Assembly (NCBI RefSeq): GCF_002870125.1
Contig: NZ_PNEO01000001.1
Coordinates: forward strand, 186,001-250,000
Length of the DNA stretch: 64,000 nucleotides
Direction of reading: 5' to 3'
DNA from: Burkholderia sp. WAC0059
GTDB lineage: Bacteria; Pseudomonadota; Gammaproteobacteria; Burkholderiales; Burkholderiaceae
Shown here: piece after piece, positions 1-12,292 of the stretch
Numbering within the stretch: position 1 is the first letter of the stretch
Layout of the letters: each line of letters begins with the position of its first letter
Notes under the pieces: model-generated
What the model was told of the DNA's origin: nothing
Databases searched by the model: none
What the model saw: only the letters and a program-made list of their open reading frames with translations
Program-made: the position numbers and the translations under genes

Positions 1-1
1 C

Positions 2-379
2 GTCGTCGTGCCGCTGCGGCCGAATACGCACGCGTCCGGCATCACCGTGATGCTGGAGGCGGCGGCGCTCGGCAAGCCGATGATCGTCACGCGCGTGGGC
101 GCGCTCGAAGACTACTTCGACGACGAGGCGGCCTTCTACGTGCCACCGTTCGATCCGCAGCAATTGCGCGAGGCCGCCAATACGCTCGCGGCCGCGCCTT
201 CGCGCGCGCAGCGCCAGGCCGCCGCCGCGCTCGACCAGTTGCGCGCGCGCGAGCTCACCACGCAGCATTTCGCCTACCAGCATGTGCAACTCACGCGCGA
301 GATGCTGCAGCGGCGCGGCGCCGAGACGGCGGGTTTCGACCCGAACCAGCCGTCCCGACGCGTACCCGGCGAGGCCTGA
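2..379 (+). CDS. bceH: Glycosyltransferase family 4, C-terminal part (bceH-like)
   Basis: Only the last 125 residues are present; the gene begins before the window. The visible part is the sugar-nucleotide binding half of a GT-B glycosyltransferase: PLRPNTHASGITVMLEA followed by ALGKP and TRVGALEDYF is the usual family-4 C-terminal signature (donor-binding loop and the second Glu of the E-x7-E element). It should add one sugar to the lipid-linked repeat unit at the cytoplasmic face of the inner membrane. It ends 3 nt before the polymerase gene, so the two are co-transcribed. Position directly before a Wzy gene matches bceH of the cepacian bce-I cluster (bceG-H-I-J-K); that symbol rests on gene order, and the sugar it transfers cannot be read from the sequence. 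Confidence 0.75.
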   Translation, partial: VVVPLRPNTHASGITVMLEAAALGKPMIVTRVGALEDYFDDEAAFYVPPFDPQQLREAANTLAAAPSRAQRQAAAALDQLRARELTTQHFAYQHVQLTREMLQRRGAETAGFDPNQPSRRVPGEA

Positions 380-382
380 GCG

Positions 383-1882
383 ATGCGCGCGCCCTCTCCG
401 ATGTTGCCCGCGTCTCCCGCCCCGGCGCCGTCGCCGGCCCCCCGCACGCGCGACCGCCTGCGCAGCACGCTCTCGCGCGATACGCTGCCGCCGCTCGCGC
501 TGTGGTTCCTCACGGCGCTGCTCGTGGCCGCCCATCAGGGCTCGGTGCTCACGCTCGCGTTTCCGGTGCTCTCGCTCGCGACGGGCGTGTGGCTCTACTT
601 CGTCAACCCGGCGCGCTACGTCGGCTTCGTCTGGTGGCTCTGGTTCCTCGCGCCCGAGGTGCGGCGCCTCGCCGACTACGGCAAGGGCGCGTTCACGCCG
701 ACGAGCCTGATCGAAATCGCGCCGCTCGCGGTGACGATGGTCAGCGGGTTCTCGCTCGTGCGCTACGCGCCGCTGCTCGCGCAGCGGCGCGGCCTGCCGG
801 TGCTGCTCGCGCTCTCGGGCCTCGCCTACGGGTTCGCGATCGGCGTGATGTCGAGCGGGCCGCTGCCGGCCATCTACGATCTCGCGAACTGGGCCTATCC
901 GATCCTGATCGGCTTTCACATCATGGCCCACACGCGCGACTACCCGCAGTACCGCGAGACGACCGTCAACACGTTCATCTACGGGATGCTCGTGATGGGC
1001 GCCTACGGGCTCGTGCAGTTTTTCATCATGCCGCCCTGGGACGCGATGTGGATGGTGGGCTCGGACATGGACTCGCAGGGCGACCCGGTGCCGTTCGGCG
1101 TGCGCGTGTTCAGCACGATGAACTCGTCGGGACCGTTCGCGTTCGCGATGATGGCCGCGATGGTGTTCGTGATGGCGGCGAAGCACCGCGTGCGCTGGGT
1201 CGCGGCCGCGTTCGGCTTCTTCTCGTTCGCGCTTTCGCTCGTGCGCTCGACCTGGGGCGGCTGGGTCATCGCCATGCTGCTCCAGCTACTCAAGTCGAGC
1301 AACCGCGTGCGCATCCGCATCATCGTCAGCGCGCTGGTGCTGGCCGGCCTGTGCGTGCCGCTGCTCGCCATCGGCCCCGTGGCCGAGCGCATGCAGGCGC
1401 GGCTCGATTCGCTTACCAACCTCTCCGACGACCAGAGTTACGAGGCCCGCCACCAGTTCTACGCGGAGTTCGCGAAGAAGGCCTTCACCGACGTGCAGGG
1501 CGAAGGGCTCGGCGCGACGGGCGCCTCGACGAAGCTCTCGAGCAGCAACAACGGTCAGCTCGGCCAATACGGCAGCTTCGACAGCGGCGTCATGAACATT
1601 CCGTTCGTGCTCGGCTGGCCCGGCACGCTGCTCTACCTGAGCGGCACGCTGTGGCTGTTCGCGCGCGCGCTGCGCGCGTCGTTCCGGCTGGCCGACGACC
1701 GCTACGTCTCGGCCTGCGTCAGCATCGCGGTCTCGATCTTCGCGATGCTCGTCTTCACCAACTCGCTCGTCGGCACGGGCGGCCTGCTGCTTTTTTCGAG
1801 CCTGTTTTCCATCCTGAGCGCGAGCCACTGGCGCAAGCTGATGCGCCATAAGGTCGTGCAAGCCGCGGAGGTCATCGATTGA
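383..1882 (+). CDS. bceI: Wzy-type exopolysaccharide polymerase
   Basis: A 499-residue polytopic inner-membrane protein with about eleven hydrophobic segments after a Pro/Ala-rich, positively charged N-terminus of about 30 residues. A long hydrophilic stretch around residues 335-410 (rich in Ser, Asn, Gly, Gln) interrupts the membrane segments late in the protein, the layout of O-antigen polymerase/ligase family proteins whose large periplasmic loop carries out chain joining. It would polymerise lipid-linked repeat units in the periplasm in a Wzx/Wzy pathway; the matching flippase is at 12293. It starts 3 nt after the preceding glycosyltransferase and overlaps the next gene by 4 nt, so translation is coupled. 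Family membership is clear from topology and context; primary sequence of Wzy proteins is poorly conserved. Confidence 0.8.
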   Translation: MRAPSPMLPASPAPAPSPAPRTRDRLRSTLSRDTLPPLALWFLTALLVAAHQGSVLTLAFPVLSLATGVWLYFVNPARYVGFVWWLWFLAPEVRRLADYGKGAFTPTSLIEIAPLAVTMVSGFSLVRYAPLLAQRRGLPVLLALSGLAYGFAIGVMSSGPLPAIYDLANWAYPILIGFHIMAHTRDYPQYRETTVNTFIYGMLVMGAYGLVQFFIMPPWDAMWMVGSDMDSQGDPVPFGVRVFSTMNSSGPFAFAMMAAMVFVMAAKHRVRWVAAAFGFFSFALSLVRSTWGGWVIAMLLQLLKSSNRVRIRIIVSALVLAGLCVPLLAIGPVAERMQARLDSLTNLSDDQSYEARHQFYAEFAKKAFTDVQGEGLGATGASTKLSSSNNGQLGQYGSFDSGVMNIPFVLGWPGTLLYLSGTLWLFARALRASFRLADDRYVSACVSIAVSIFAMLVFTNSLVGTGGLLLFSSLFSILSASHWRKLMRHKVVQAAEVID

Positions 1883-3099
1883 GAGTCGCCATCGTCACCC
1901 ATGTGGTGCGCCATAACGACGGCCAGGGCCGCGTCAACTACGAGATCGCGCGCGCGGCGCTCGCCGAGGGCATCGAGGTCACGCTCGTGGCGTCGTTCGT
2001 TTCGCCGGACCTGCTCGCGCATCCGCTCGCGAAGTGGGTGCGCGTGAAGCCGGGCCGCTGGTGGCCGACCAACCTCGTGCGCCAGCAGGTGTTCGCGCTG
2101 CGCAGCGCGCTCTGGCTGCGCCTGCACCGGCGCGAATACGACCTGCTGCACGTGAACGGCTTCATCACCTGGGCGCGTGCCGACGTCAACACGGCGCATT
2201 TCGTGCACGGCGGCTGGGCGAGGAGCCCGTACTACCCGTTCGGGCTGCGCCAGGGCCTCTGGTCGACCTACCAGTACCTGTACACGCGCATCAACGCGGT
2301 GCTCGAGGGCTGGGCCTACCGGCGCTCGCGCGTGATCGCGGCCGTCTCGGGCAAGGTGGCCGACGAGATCCGCATGGGCGGGCTGCCCGCGTCGAGCCGG
2401 CTCGAGGTGATCTACAACGGCGTCGATACGCAAAGCTTCGCGAATGCGCAGGGCGACCGCGCGAAGTTCGATCTGCCCGCGGCGCCGTTCATGCTGCTGT
2501 TCGTCGGCGACCTGCGCACGCCGCGCAAGAACCTCGGCACCGTGCTCGAGACGCTCTGCCGCCTGCCCGCGAGCGTGCACCTCGCCGTGGCCGGTTATCT
2601 GCCCGGCAGCCCCTATCCCGAGCGCGCGAAAGCGCTCGGCATCGAGTCGCGCGTGCATTTTCTCGGCCTCGTGAGCGAGATGCCGGTGCTGATGCGCTCG
2701 GTCGACGCCTACGTGTTTCCGTCGCGCTACGAGGCGATGAGCCTGTCGCTGCTCGAGGCGCTCGCGTCGGGCCTGCCCGTCGTGACCGCGCGCACGGCGG
2801 GCGGCGCGGAGATCATCACGTCCGAGTGCGGCATCGTGCTCGACGATCCCGACGACGCCGCTGCGCTGGCCGCCGCGATCGCGCAGCTCGCGCGCGCGCG
2901 CGAGCGCTGCCGCGCGATGGGCGAGGCGGCGTCGCGCGTCGCGGCCGGTTTCGGCTGGGCGCGCATGGCCGCGCAGTACCTCGCGCTGTACCGGCAACTG
3001 ATCCGCGACGCGCCCCGGGCCGCGTCGCAACGCGACGCCGCTTCCGTTTCGCAGCCGTTCGGCGGCGCGGCGCTCGAGGGCGACGAATATTCGCGCTGA
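1879..3099 (+). CDS. bceJ: Glycosyltransferase family 4 (bceJ-like)
   Basis: A 406-residue GT-B glycosyltransferase. The start is TTG at 1879, overlapping the stop of the polymerase gene (TTGA) and preceded by GGAGG at 1867-1871; the protein then opens with RVAIVTHVV and GQGRVNYE, the N-terminal Rossmann strand and glycine-rich turn of family 4. The C-terminal half has FVGDLRTPRKN and an E-x7-E element in RYEAMSLSLLEALASGLPVV, then TARTAGGAE. It would add a sugar to the undecaprenyl-linked cepacian unit in the cytoplasm. The gene is in the operon with the polymerase and is followed by a further glycosyltransferase after 86 nt. The symbol follows the bceI-J-K gene order; donor specificity is unknown. 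Confidence 0.8.
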   Translation: MRVAIVTHVVRHNDGQGRVNYEIARAALAEGIEVTLVASFVSPDLLAHPLAKWVRVKPGRWWPTNLVRQQVFALRSALWLRLHRREYDLLHVNGFITWARADVNTAHFVHGGWARSPYYPFGLRQGLWSTYQYLYTRINAVLEGWAYRRSRVIAAVSGKVADEIRMGGLPASSRLEVIYNGVDTQSFANAQGDRAKFDLPAAPFMLLFVGDLRTPRKNLGTVLETLCRLPASVHLAVAGYLPGSPYPERAKALGIESRVHFLGLVSEMPVLMRSVDAYVFPSRYEAMSLSLLEALASGLPVVTARTAGGAEIITSECGIVLDDPDDAAALAAAIAQLARARERCRAMGEAASRVAAGFGWARMAAQYLALYRQLIRDAPRAASQRDAASVSQPFGGAALEGDEYSR

Positions 3100-3185
3100 A
3101 GGAACACGCATCGGCCGTGCGCGCCGCGCCGGCCGTTTCTCAACGCGGGACGCATACCGGCTTTCCGTAAAACCAAGGACACGCG

Positions 3186-4361
3186 ATGACCACACGAACC
3201 CAATCCATCCGGTCGCTACAAATCGGCATGCACTGGTTTCCCGAACGCGCGGGCGGGCTCGACCGCATGTATTACTCGCTCGTGGGCGCGCTGCCCGGCG
3301 CCGGCGTGCAGGTGCGCGGCGTCGTGGCCGGTTCGCCGCAGGTCGCGCGCGACAGCGGCGGCGCGATCCATGGTTTCGGCCCGGCCTCGCGTGCGCTGCC
3401 GTGGCGGCTCATCGCCGCGCGCCATGCGCTGCGGCGCGAGATCGAGCGCCAGCGGCCCGACGTGATCTCGTCGCACTTCGCGCTCTACACGTTTCCGGGG
3501 CTCGACGTGACGCGCGGCATTCCGCAGGTCTCGCATTTCCAGGGGCCGTGGGCCGACGAAAGCCTCGTCGAGGGCGCGGCGACGCTGAGCCAGCGCCTCA
3601 AGCACTACCTCGAACAGACCGTGTACGAGCGCTCCTCGCGGCTCATCGTGCTCTCGGCGGCGTTCGGGCAGATCCTGACGCGGCGCTACGGCATCGACCC
3701 CGAGCGCGTGCGCGTGGTGCCCGGCTGCGTGGACGTCGCGCAGTTCGACGTGCCCGGCACGCGCGCCGACGCGCGCCTGAAGCTGCAACTGCCGCAGGGC
3801 CGGCCGATCGTGCTGGCGGTGCGCCGGCTCGTGCGGCGCATGGGGCTCGAGGATCTCATCGACGCCGTGAAGCTGCTCAAGCCGAAGCATGGCGACGTGC
3901 TGCTGCTGATCGCGGGGCGCGGGCGGCTCGAAGGCGAACTGCAGCAGCGCATCGCCGACGCGGGGCTCGAGGACAACGTGAAGCTGCTCGGCTTCGTGCC
4001 CGACGCGCAACTGGCCTCGCTGTACCGCGCCGCGACGCTCAGCGTCGTGCCGACCGTCGCGCTCGAAGGCTTCGGGCTCATCACGGCCGAATCGCTCGCG
4101 GCCGGCACGCCGGTGCTCGTCACGCCGGTGGGCGGATTGCCCGAGGCCGTGGCCGGGCTCTCGCCGGACCTCGTGCTGCCCTCGACGGGCGCGGCGGCCA
4201 TTGCCGACGGCATCGGCTCGGCGCTTTCGGGCCGGCTCAGGTTGCCCGACGCCGCCGCGTGCCGCGACTACGCGCGCAGCCATTTCGACAATTCAGTGAT
4301 CGCGCGGCGCGTCGCGGCGGTGTACGGCGAAGCGATCGAGACGGCGAACGCCGTGCATTGA
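3186..4361 (+). CDS. bceK: Glycosyltransferase family 4 (bceK-like)
   Basis: A 391-residue GT-B enzyme. N-terminal features are GMHWFPERAGGLDR near residues 13-26 and SHFALYTFPG; the donor-binding half has VLAVRRLVRRMGLEDLI, LLIAGRGRLEGEL, LLGFVPDAQLASLYRAA and the E-x7-E element ALEGFGLITAESLAAGTPV. An AAGGA ribosome site lies about 7 nt before the ATG. It is the last gene of the first rightward block, and it is followed by genes of unrelated function (HxlR, Old Yellow Enzyme), so the bce-I type block ends here. It likely completes the repeat unit before flipping; which linkage it forms cannot be told. Confidence 0.8.
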   Translation: MTTRTQSIRSLQIGMHWFPERAGGLDRMYYSLVGALPGAGVQVRGVVAGSPQVARDSGGAIHGFGPASRALPWRLIAARHALRREIERQRPDVISSHFALYTFPGLDVTRGIPQVSHFQGPWADESLVEGAATLSQRLKHYLEQTVYERSSRLIVLSAAFGQILTRRYGIDPERVRVVPGCVDVAQFDVPGTRADARLKLQLPQGRPIVLAVRRLVRRMGLEDLIDAVKLLKPKHGDVLLLIAGRGRLEGELQQRIADAGLEDNVKLLGFVPDAQLASLYRAATLSVVPTVALEGFGLITAESLAAGTPVLVTPVGGLPEAVAGLSPDLVLPSTGAAAIADGIGSALSGRLRLPDAAACRDYARSHFDNSVIARRVAAVYGEAIETANAVH

Positions 4362-4614
4362 ACTGGAACGGCGCAAAGACAGGCGCCGGCCGCGTGCTGT
4401 TGCATCGGGTCTGGTGCTGCCATAACGCCGGCCGTCAATGAAACGGGCGCGGAGGACGGCGGCGGCGAGCCCGGAAGGGGCAGGGCGAATGCCGGGTCGC
4501 CGCGTAAATCGCATGGGCGTCGCCCACGCGCCGCCCCCGCACCGGTCATCGCCGATGGTGCGTCTTGCGATGTCGCCCGAACGGGGGCGGCCACGGCGCG
4601 ATGTCCGGATTGCG

Positions 4615-5025
4615 TCAGCGACTCTTCGCGCGCTTGTCGAACTGGGCCTGTGCCCGCTCGACTTCGGCAAGGTGCGCCTGTGTCCACGCGTGGAGCGCCT
4701 GGCAGGGACGATTGAGCGTTCGCCCAAGCGGCGTGATTTCGTACTCGACCGAAATGGGCGACTCGGCGATGACCCGCCTTTCCAGAATCCCGTTCCGCTC
4801 CAGTCGACGCAGGGTTTGCGTCAGCGCTTTCTGCGTAACGCCTTCGATGCGGCGCTTGATCGCGTTGAAGCGCAGCGGCCCGTCGCACAGCGACGCGAGG
4901 ATCAGCACGGACCATTTGTCCGCTATCTGATCGAGCAGCAACCGGCTCGGGCAATCGGCTGCGGACAACACCTTTTCTTTCCGGCATTCGGACACGGCGG
5001 TTTCCTCGATGCTACCTGGTTTCAT
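4615..5025 (-). CDS. HxlR-family winged-helix transcriptional regulator
   Basis: A 136-residue protein dominated by one HxlR domain (residues about 24-115): DQIADKWSVLILASL, then RFNAIKRRIEGVTQKALTQTLRRLERNGIL, then VEYEITPLGR, which is the typical winged-helix recognition helix and wing. Cys14 and Cys25 lie before the domain; several HxlR proteins (HypR, QorR, YodB) sense electrophiles or oxidants through N-terminal cysteines, so a redox or electrophile role is plausible but inferred. It is divergent from an Old Yellow Enzyme gene, the classic partner of such regulators, and a 7-5-7 palindrome lies between them at 5046-5064. It probably represses both genes. Confidence 0.9.
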   Translation of the reverse strand: MKPGSIEETAVSECRKEKVLSAADCPSRLLLDQIADKWSVLILASLCDGPLRFNAIKRRIEGVTQKALTQTLRRLERNGILERRVIAESPISVEYEITPLGRTLNRPCQALHAWTQAHLAEVERAQAQFDKRAKSR

Positions 5026-5045
5026 CGCGGTGCCTCATTGACACC

Positions 5046-5064
5046 TGGTATACGTTATATACCA
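5046..5064. promoter_or_regulatory. Probable HxlR operator palindrome
   Basis: TGGTATA, 5 nt, TATACCA: a perfect inverted repeat with 7-bp arms in the short space between the divergent regulator (start 5025) and oxidoreductase (start 5095). HxlR-family dimers bind A/T-rich inverted repeats of this size overlapping promoters, so this is the best candidate for the operator controlling both genes. Binding is inferred. Confidence 0.65.
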
Positions 5065-5094
5065 TGACAAGCCCCGAACCACGAGGTCAAGCCA

Positions 5095-6216
5095 ATGACG
5101 CGCGCTCAAGTCGAAGTCCTGTTCAGGCCGTTCCAACTGAAGAACCTGCAACTGAAGAACCGGATCGTGATGGCGCCGATGACGCGTTCTTTCTCGCCGG
5201 AAGGGATCCCCGGCGAAAACGTCGCCGAGTACTACCGGCGCCGCGCCGAAGCCGGCGTCGGGTTGATCGTCTCGGAAGGCACCGTCGTCGATCGGCCCGC
5301 TTCGCGCAATGATCCGGGCATTCCGTTCTTCCATGGCGACGCAGCCCTCGCCGGCTGGAAGAAGGTCGTCGATAGCGTGCACGAGGCGGGCGGAAAAATG
5401 GCGCCGCAGATCTGGCACGTCGGCTCGGTTGCCAGTCCCTTCACCGAATGGACGCCCGCGGCGTCCGTCGAGAGCCCTTCGGGTCTCGCGGCCCCCGGTC
5501 AACCGCGGGGCAACGCGATGAGCGACGCGGACATCGCGGACACGATCGCAGCCTATGGAAAGGCCGCGGCGGACGCCCGACGGCTGGGGTTCGATACGGT
5601 GGAGATTCACGGCGCTCACGGCTATCTGATCGACCAGTTCTTCTGGGCCGCCACCAACCTGCGCCAGGACGGATACGGCGGCGCCACGATCCGGGAACGC
5701 TCGCGTTTCGCGGTGGAGGTCGTCAAGGCCGTGCGCGCCGCCGTGGGCCCCGACCTGCCCGTGATCCTGCGCCTGAGCCAGTGGAAGCAACAGGACTATG
5801 CCGCGCGGCTCGCGCAGACCCCCGACGAGATGGCGCAGTGGCTCGTCCCGCTCGTCGAGGCGGGCGCCGACGTTCTGCATTGCTCGCAGCGGCGCTTCTG
5901 GGAGGCGGAGTTTCCGCAGATCGATGGCGACGGGGGGCTCAACTTCGCGGGTTGGGCGAAGAAGTTGACGGGGGCCGCCACCATCAGCGTGGGTTCGGTC
6001 GGACTGTCGGGAGACTTTCTCGGCACCTTCGGCGGCGAGCGTTCGACGCCTGCCGGACTGGCCAATCTGATCGAACGGATGGAGCGCGACGAGTTCGATC
6101 TGATCGCGGTCGGCCGGGCCATTCTCAGCGATCCGCAATGGGTCGCGAAGATCCGGGAAGGCGATCACCAGAGTCTGCAGGATTTCGATCCAGCCGCGCT
6201 CGGCACGCTTGTCTGA
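5095..6216 (+). CDS. NADH:flavin oxidoreductase, Old Yellow Enzyme family
   Basis: A 373-residue FMN-dependent TIM-barrel ene-reductase of normal length. Visible landmarks are the N-terminal LFRPFQLKNLQLKNRIVMAPMTR (FMN-binding strand 1), EGTVVDRP, His172 and His175 in EIHGAHGYLIDQF (the substrate-activating His pair), DGYGG near 192-196 and the C-terminal phosphate-binding strand ISVGSVG with AVGRAILSDPQW. Such enzymes reduce the C=C bond of electron-poor alkenes (enones, maleimides, nitroalkenes) with NAD(P)H and often serve electrophile detoxification. It is divergent from an HxlR regulator and separates the two halves of the bce locus, with no evident role in polysaccharide synthesis. Confidence 0.92.
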   Translation: MTRAQVEVLFRPFQLKNLQLKNRIVMAPMTRSFSPEGIPGENVAEYYRRRAEAGVGLIVSEGTVVDRPASRNDPGIPFFHGDAALAGWKKVVDSVHEAGGKMAPQIWHVGSVASPFTEWTPAASVESPSGLAAPGQPRGNAMSDADIADTIAAYGKAAADARRLGFDTVEIHGAHGYLIDQFFWAATNLRQDGYGGATIRERSRFAVEVVKAVRAAVGPDLPVILRLSQWKQQDYAARLAQTPDEMAQWLVPLVEAGADVLHCSQRRFWEAEFPQIDGDGGLNFAGWAKKLTGAATISVGSVGLSGDFLGTFGGERSTPAGLANLIERMERDEFDLIAVGRAILSDPQWVAKIREGDHQSLQDFDPAALGTLV

Positions 6217-6297
6217 GCGGGTAGCGAGCCGCCGTCGTCGGCTCCAGCCTCATGGACGCGATGTTGGCGGAGCCTGACGAGAGGAGGGGCCGGGCGC

Positions 6298-9533
<3,236 letters not shown>

Positions 9534-9982
9534 GAGTGATCCGTAAGTTCGGGCACGCTGTGCGCGCTGCAGATTGCCGGACGGACGGCGCGCGTGACGC
9601 CGCCATGAACGACTCATTCTAGAAAAGATTTAATGAACAAAAACGGAAAGATAATGCGATGCCCGGAATGAATCGGAATATAAAACCGGCGAATTGGAAA
9701 GCGGAATGAAGGTTCCGGTTATTTCTCCCGGATCGCGTGCCGGGTCGGCTCCGGTGCCGTGCGTAACCGCACGTTTATCCCGGTTTTTCATGACGATATG
9801 AGGTACGGAGCGTAAGCGAAAGTATGCGAAATCGGCATTAATCGCCGCGTCCGGTTCAGTCGCATTTTCATCGGTCCAGCAGCGAATTTTTTTGAATTAT
9901 TTTCGTTTTTTGGGGCGGAATTTCTTGCCGCGATGTGCGGCATGATCAAGGGATCGAACGAGCTATTCCGGAGGGGGTGCCT
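9534..9982. promoter_or_regulatory. A/T-rich divergent intergenic region bceO / bceP
   Basis: About 450 nt without a coding frame of its own, clearly richer in A and T than both flanks, especially 9610-9710 and 9880-9915 where runs of T and A occur. It must hold the promoters of the leftward bceO-N-M set and the rightward bceP-Q-R set. I see no single convincing -35/-10 pair or palindrome. Low GC amid roughly 68-70% GC genes is common for H-NS-type silenced or complexly regulated capsule promoters, but that is inference. Confidence 0.5.
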
Positions 9983-12235
9983 TTGCTGCTGCCGAGCTTC
10001 GATCATCGCCTGCGCCGCCCGCTGGCCCTTTCGCTGCTGTGCGCCGTCATCTGCACGTCGTCGGTGCAGGGCATCGCGGCGCCGCAGTTGAACGTGACGA
10101 CCTCCTGGATCGGCAACACCTACGGCAACGGCCAGGGGACGTGGACGCAGATCAACATCACGGCCGTCGCGGTCACGCCGGACGGCAAGGTGTTCACGGA
10201 TGCGCCCTGGGACGAAAGCGGCGCCGAGATCAGCCTCTACCAGAACGGCAAGGTGTTCGGCTTCGCGGGCGGCACGCACGGCTGGGGCCAGGCCGGCGGC
10301 AACGCGGTCGCGGTCAATCGGCGCTATCTGTATGCGGCCGTCGCGGTCGGCAACGAGAAGGGGCATCTGATCGGGCCCGGCATCTGGCCGGCGAGCGGGA
10401 AAGAGTGGTACGGCGTGACGCGCCGGCCGATCAACGACCTGAAGCACGGCGCGCCGTTCCGGCCGCCGCCCGATCCGCTGAACCCGCACGCGCAACTGGC
10501 GGGCGCGTTCCTGCGGATCAACGAGGTGCCGGTCGGCACGGTGGCCGACGTGGAGGGCCTGGCGGCCTCGGATACGACGCTCTACGTGAGCAACACGACG
10601 ATGAACCGGATCGAGGTGTATGACGCGACGTCGATGCAGCGCAAGGCGCAGTGGAGCGTCCACGAGCCGGGCAAGCTCGCGCTCGCGTCCGACGGCACGC
10701 TCTGGGCGCTGCGCGACACGCTGAGCCCGCACGACGGCAACCCGGCGCCCGACGGCACGCCGGGCGCCGTGCCGACGCTCGCGCACTACGCGGCCGACGG
10801 CCATCCGCTCGACGACGCGCCCGCGCTGCCGGCCGGCACGGTGGCCGTCGACATCGCCCTCGATCCGTCGGGCCGCCTGCTCGTCGCCGACAACGGTCCG
10901 CGCCAGCAGATTCTCGTCTACGCGAAGCACGGCGGCCGCTATGCGCCGGGCGGGACGATCGGCGTGCGCGGCGGCATTTTCGCGGGGCCGCCCGACGAGC
11001 AGGGCCGGCCCGGTCCCGGCCGCTTCAACGGCCTGACCGCCATCGGATGCGATGCGCGCGGCAACGTCTATGTGGCGACCAACGGCATCGGCCCGAAGCA
11101 CGCGACCATCGGCGCGGGCCTCGGCGCGACGCTCGAGAGCTACGCGCCCTCGGGTGCGCGGCTCTGGCAGGTGCAGGGCCTGCTGTTCGTCGATGGCGCA
11201 TGGATGGACCCGGCGCGGCCCAACAGCGTCTACACGGGCAACAAGCGCTTCACGATCGACCTCTCGAAGCCGCCGGGGCAAGACTGGACCTACGCCGGCT
11301 TCCTCTCGAACCGCTTCCGCTATCCGGACGACCCGGTGTTCCACACCGACCAGTGGCCGGGCCTGCCGACCGCGCGCGAATTGCAGGGGCACACGTTCCT
11401 GTACCTGACCGACATGTACGCGGACCATCTGAAGATTTACCGCTTCGATCCGCAGCATGATGGCGAGACCGCGATTCCGTCGGGCTTCATCGCGGGCCGC
11501 GACGAGCCGGTCGCGCACGTGCCGAACGCGCCGCCGGGCGGCGACTGGATCTGGCGCGACGGGAACGGCAACGGCCGCCTCGACGCCGACGAGTTCACGA
11601 TGAATCCCGGCCCGGAAAAACTCGCCGGCGGCTGGGGCTGGTGGGTCGACACGCGCGGCGACATCTGGCGCGCGCACAACGACGAGATCGTGCGCTTCCA
11701 CTTCGGCGGGATCGACGCGAAGGGCAACCCGATCTACGACTACTCGGCCATCGAGACGTACCCGGCGCCCGCGCCGTTCATCGAGGTGCACCGCGCGATC
11801 TACGAGCCCGACACCGACACGCTCTACGTGACGGGCTACACGGCCGACGCGCCGCACGACCCCGGCTTCACGAAGGAGGCGGGCCGCGTGCTGGTGCGCT
11901 ACGACCACTGGTCGGGGGGCAAGCCGCAGCAGCGCTATCTGGTGCGCCTGCCGTGGGACCCGCACGGCAGGCCGCCCGCCACGCCCGCGGGGCTGACGGT
12001 CGAAGGGCAGTACCTGTTCGTCGTCGAGCCCACGGGCACCGTGGTCGTCTACGACAAGAACAGCGGGAAGGAAATCGGCACGTTCGGTCCCGGCCCCGAG
12101 GTGGGACGCACCTCGGGCTGGGTGGACGTGCCCTTCGGCATCAGCGCGCACCGGATGGCCGACGGCGAGTACCTCGTCTTCGTCGAGGAAGACGCGCGCG
12201 GCAAGGTGCTGATGTACCGCTGGAAACCGGCGTGA
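9983..12235 (+). CDS. bceP: Secreted beta-propeller-like protein of the cepacian cluster
   Basis: About 750 residues. I prefer the TTG at 9983 because a strong GGAGGGGG ribosome site (9970-9977) lies 8 nt before it; GTG at 9935 is an alternative. The N-terminus has a positive segment (HRLRR) then a hydrophobic core ending near GIAAPQ, a typical Sec signal. The body has repeated motifs such as VAVTPDGKVFTD, LALASDGTLWAL and IALDPSGRLLVADNG, as in NHL/SMP-30 type propellers. Residues 526-537 (DGNGNGRLDADE) match an EF-hand or dockerin calcium loop with acidic or Asn/Asp ligands at positions 1, 3, 5, 9 and 12. No catalytic residues are recognisable. Position between bceO and the flippase matches bceP, whose function is not established to my knowledge; periplasmic polysaccharide binding or processing is a guess. 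Confidence 0.75.
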   Translation: MLLPSFDHRLRRPLALSLLCAVICTSSVQGIAAPQLNVTTSWIGNTYGNGQGTWTQINITAVAVTPDGKVFTDAPWDESGAEISLYQNGKVFGFAGGTHGWGQAGGNAVAVNRRYLYAAVAVGNEKGHLIGPGIWPASGKEWYGVTRRPINDLKHGAPFRPPPDPLNPHAQLAGAFLRINEVPVGTVADVEGLAASDTTLYVSNTTMNRIEVYDATSMQRKAQWSVHEPGKLALASDGTLWALRDTLSPHDGNPAPDGTPGAVPTLAHYAADGHPLDDAPALPAGTVAVDIALDPSGRLLVADNGPRQQILVYAKHGGRYAPGGTIGVRGGIFAGPPDEQGRPGPGRFNGLTAIGCDARGNVYVATNGIGPKHATIGAGLGATLESYAPSGARLWQVQGLLFVDGAWMDPARPNSVYTGNKRFTIDLSKPPGQDWTYAGFLSNRFRYPDDPVFHTDQWPGLPTARELQGHTFLYLTDMYADHLKIYRFDPQHDGETAIPSGFIAGRDEPVAHVPNAPPGGDWIWRDGNGNGRLDADEFTMNPGPEKLAGGWGWWVDTRGDIWRAHNDEIVRFHFGGIDAKGNPIYDYSAIETYPAPAPFIEVHRAIYEPDTDTLYVTGYTADAPHDPGFTKEAGRVLVRYDHWSGGKPQQRYLVRLPWDPHGRPPATPAGLTVEGQYLFVVEPTGTVVVYDKNSGKEIGTFGPGPEVGRTSGWVDVPFGISAHRMADGEYLVFVEEDARGKVLMYRWKPA

Positions 12236-12292
12236 GCCGCAACCGGAACGCCGCGCGCCGCGCCGCGTTCCGTCAACCGGGATGACCGACCG

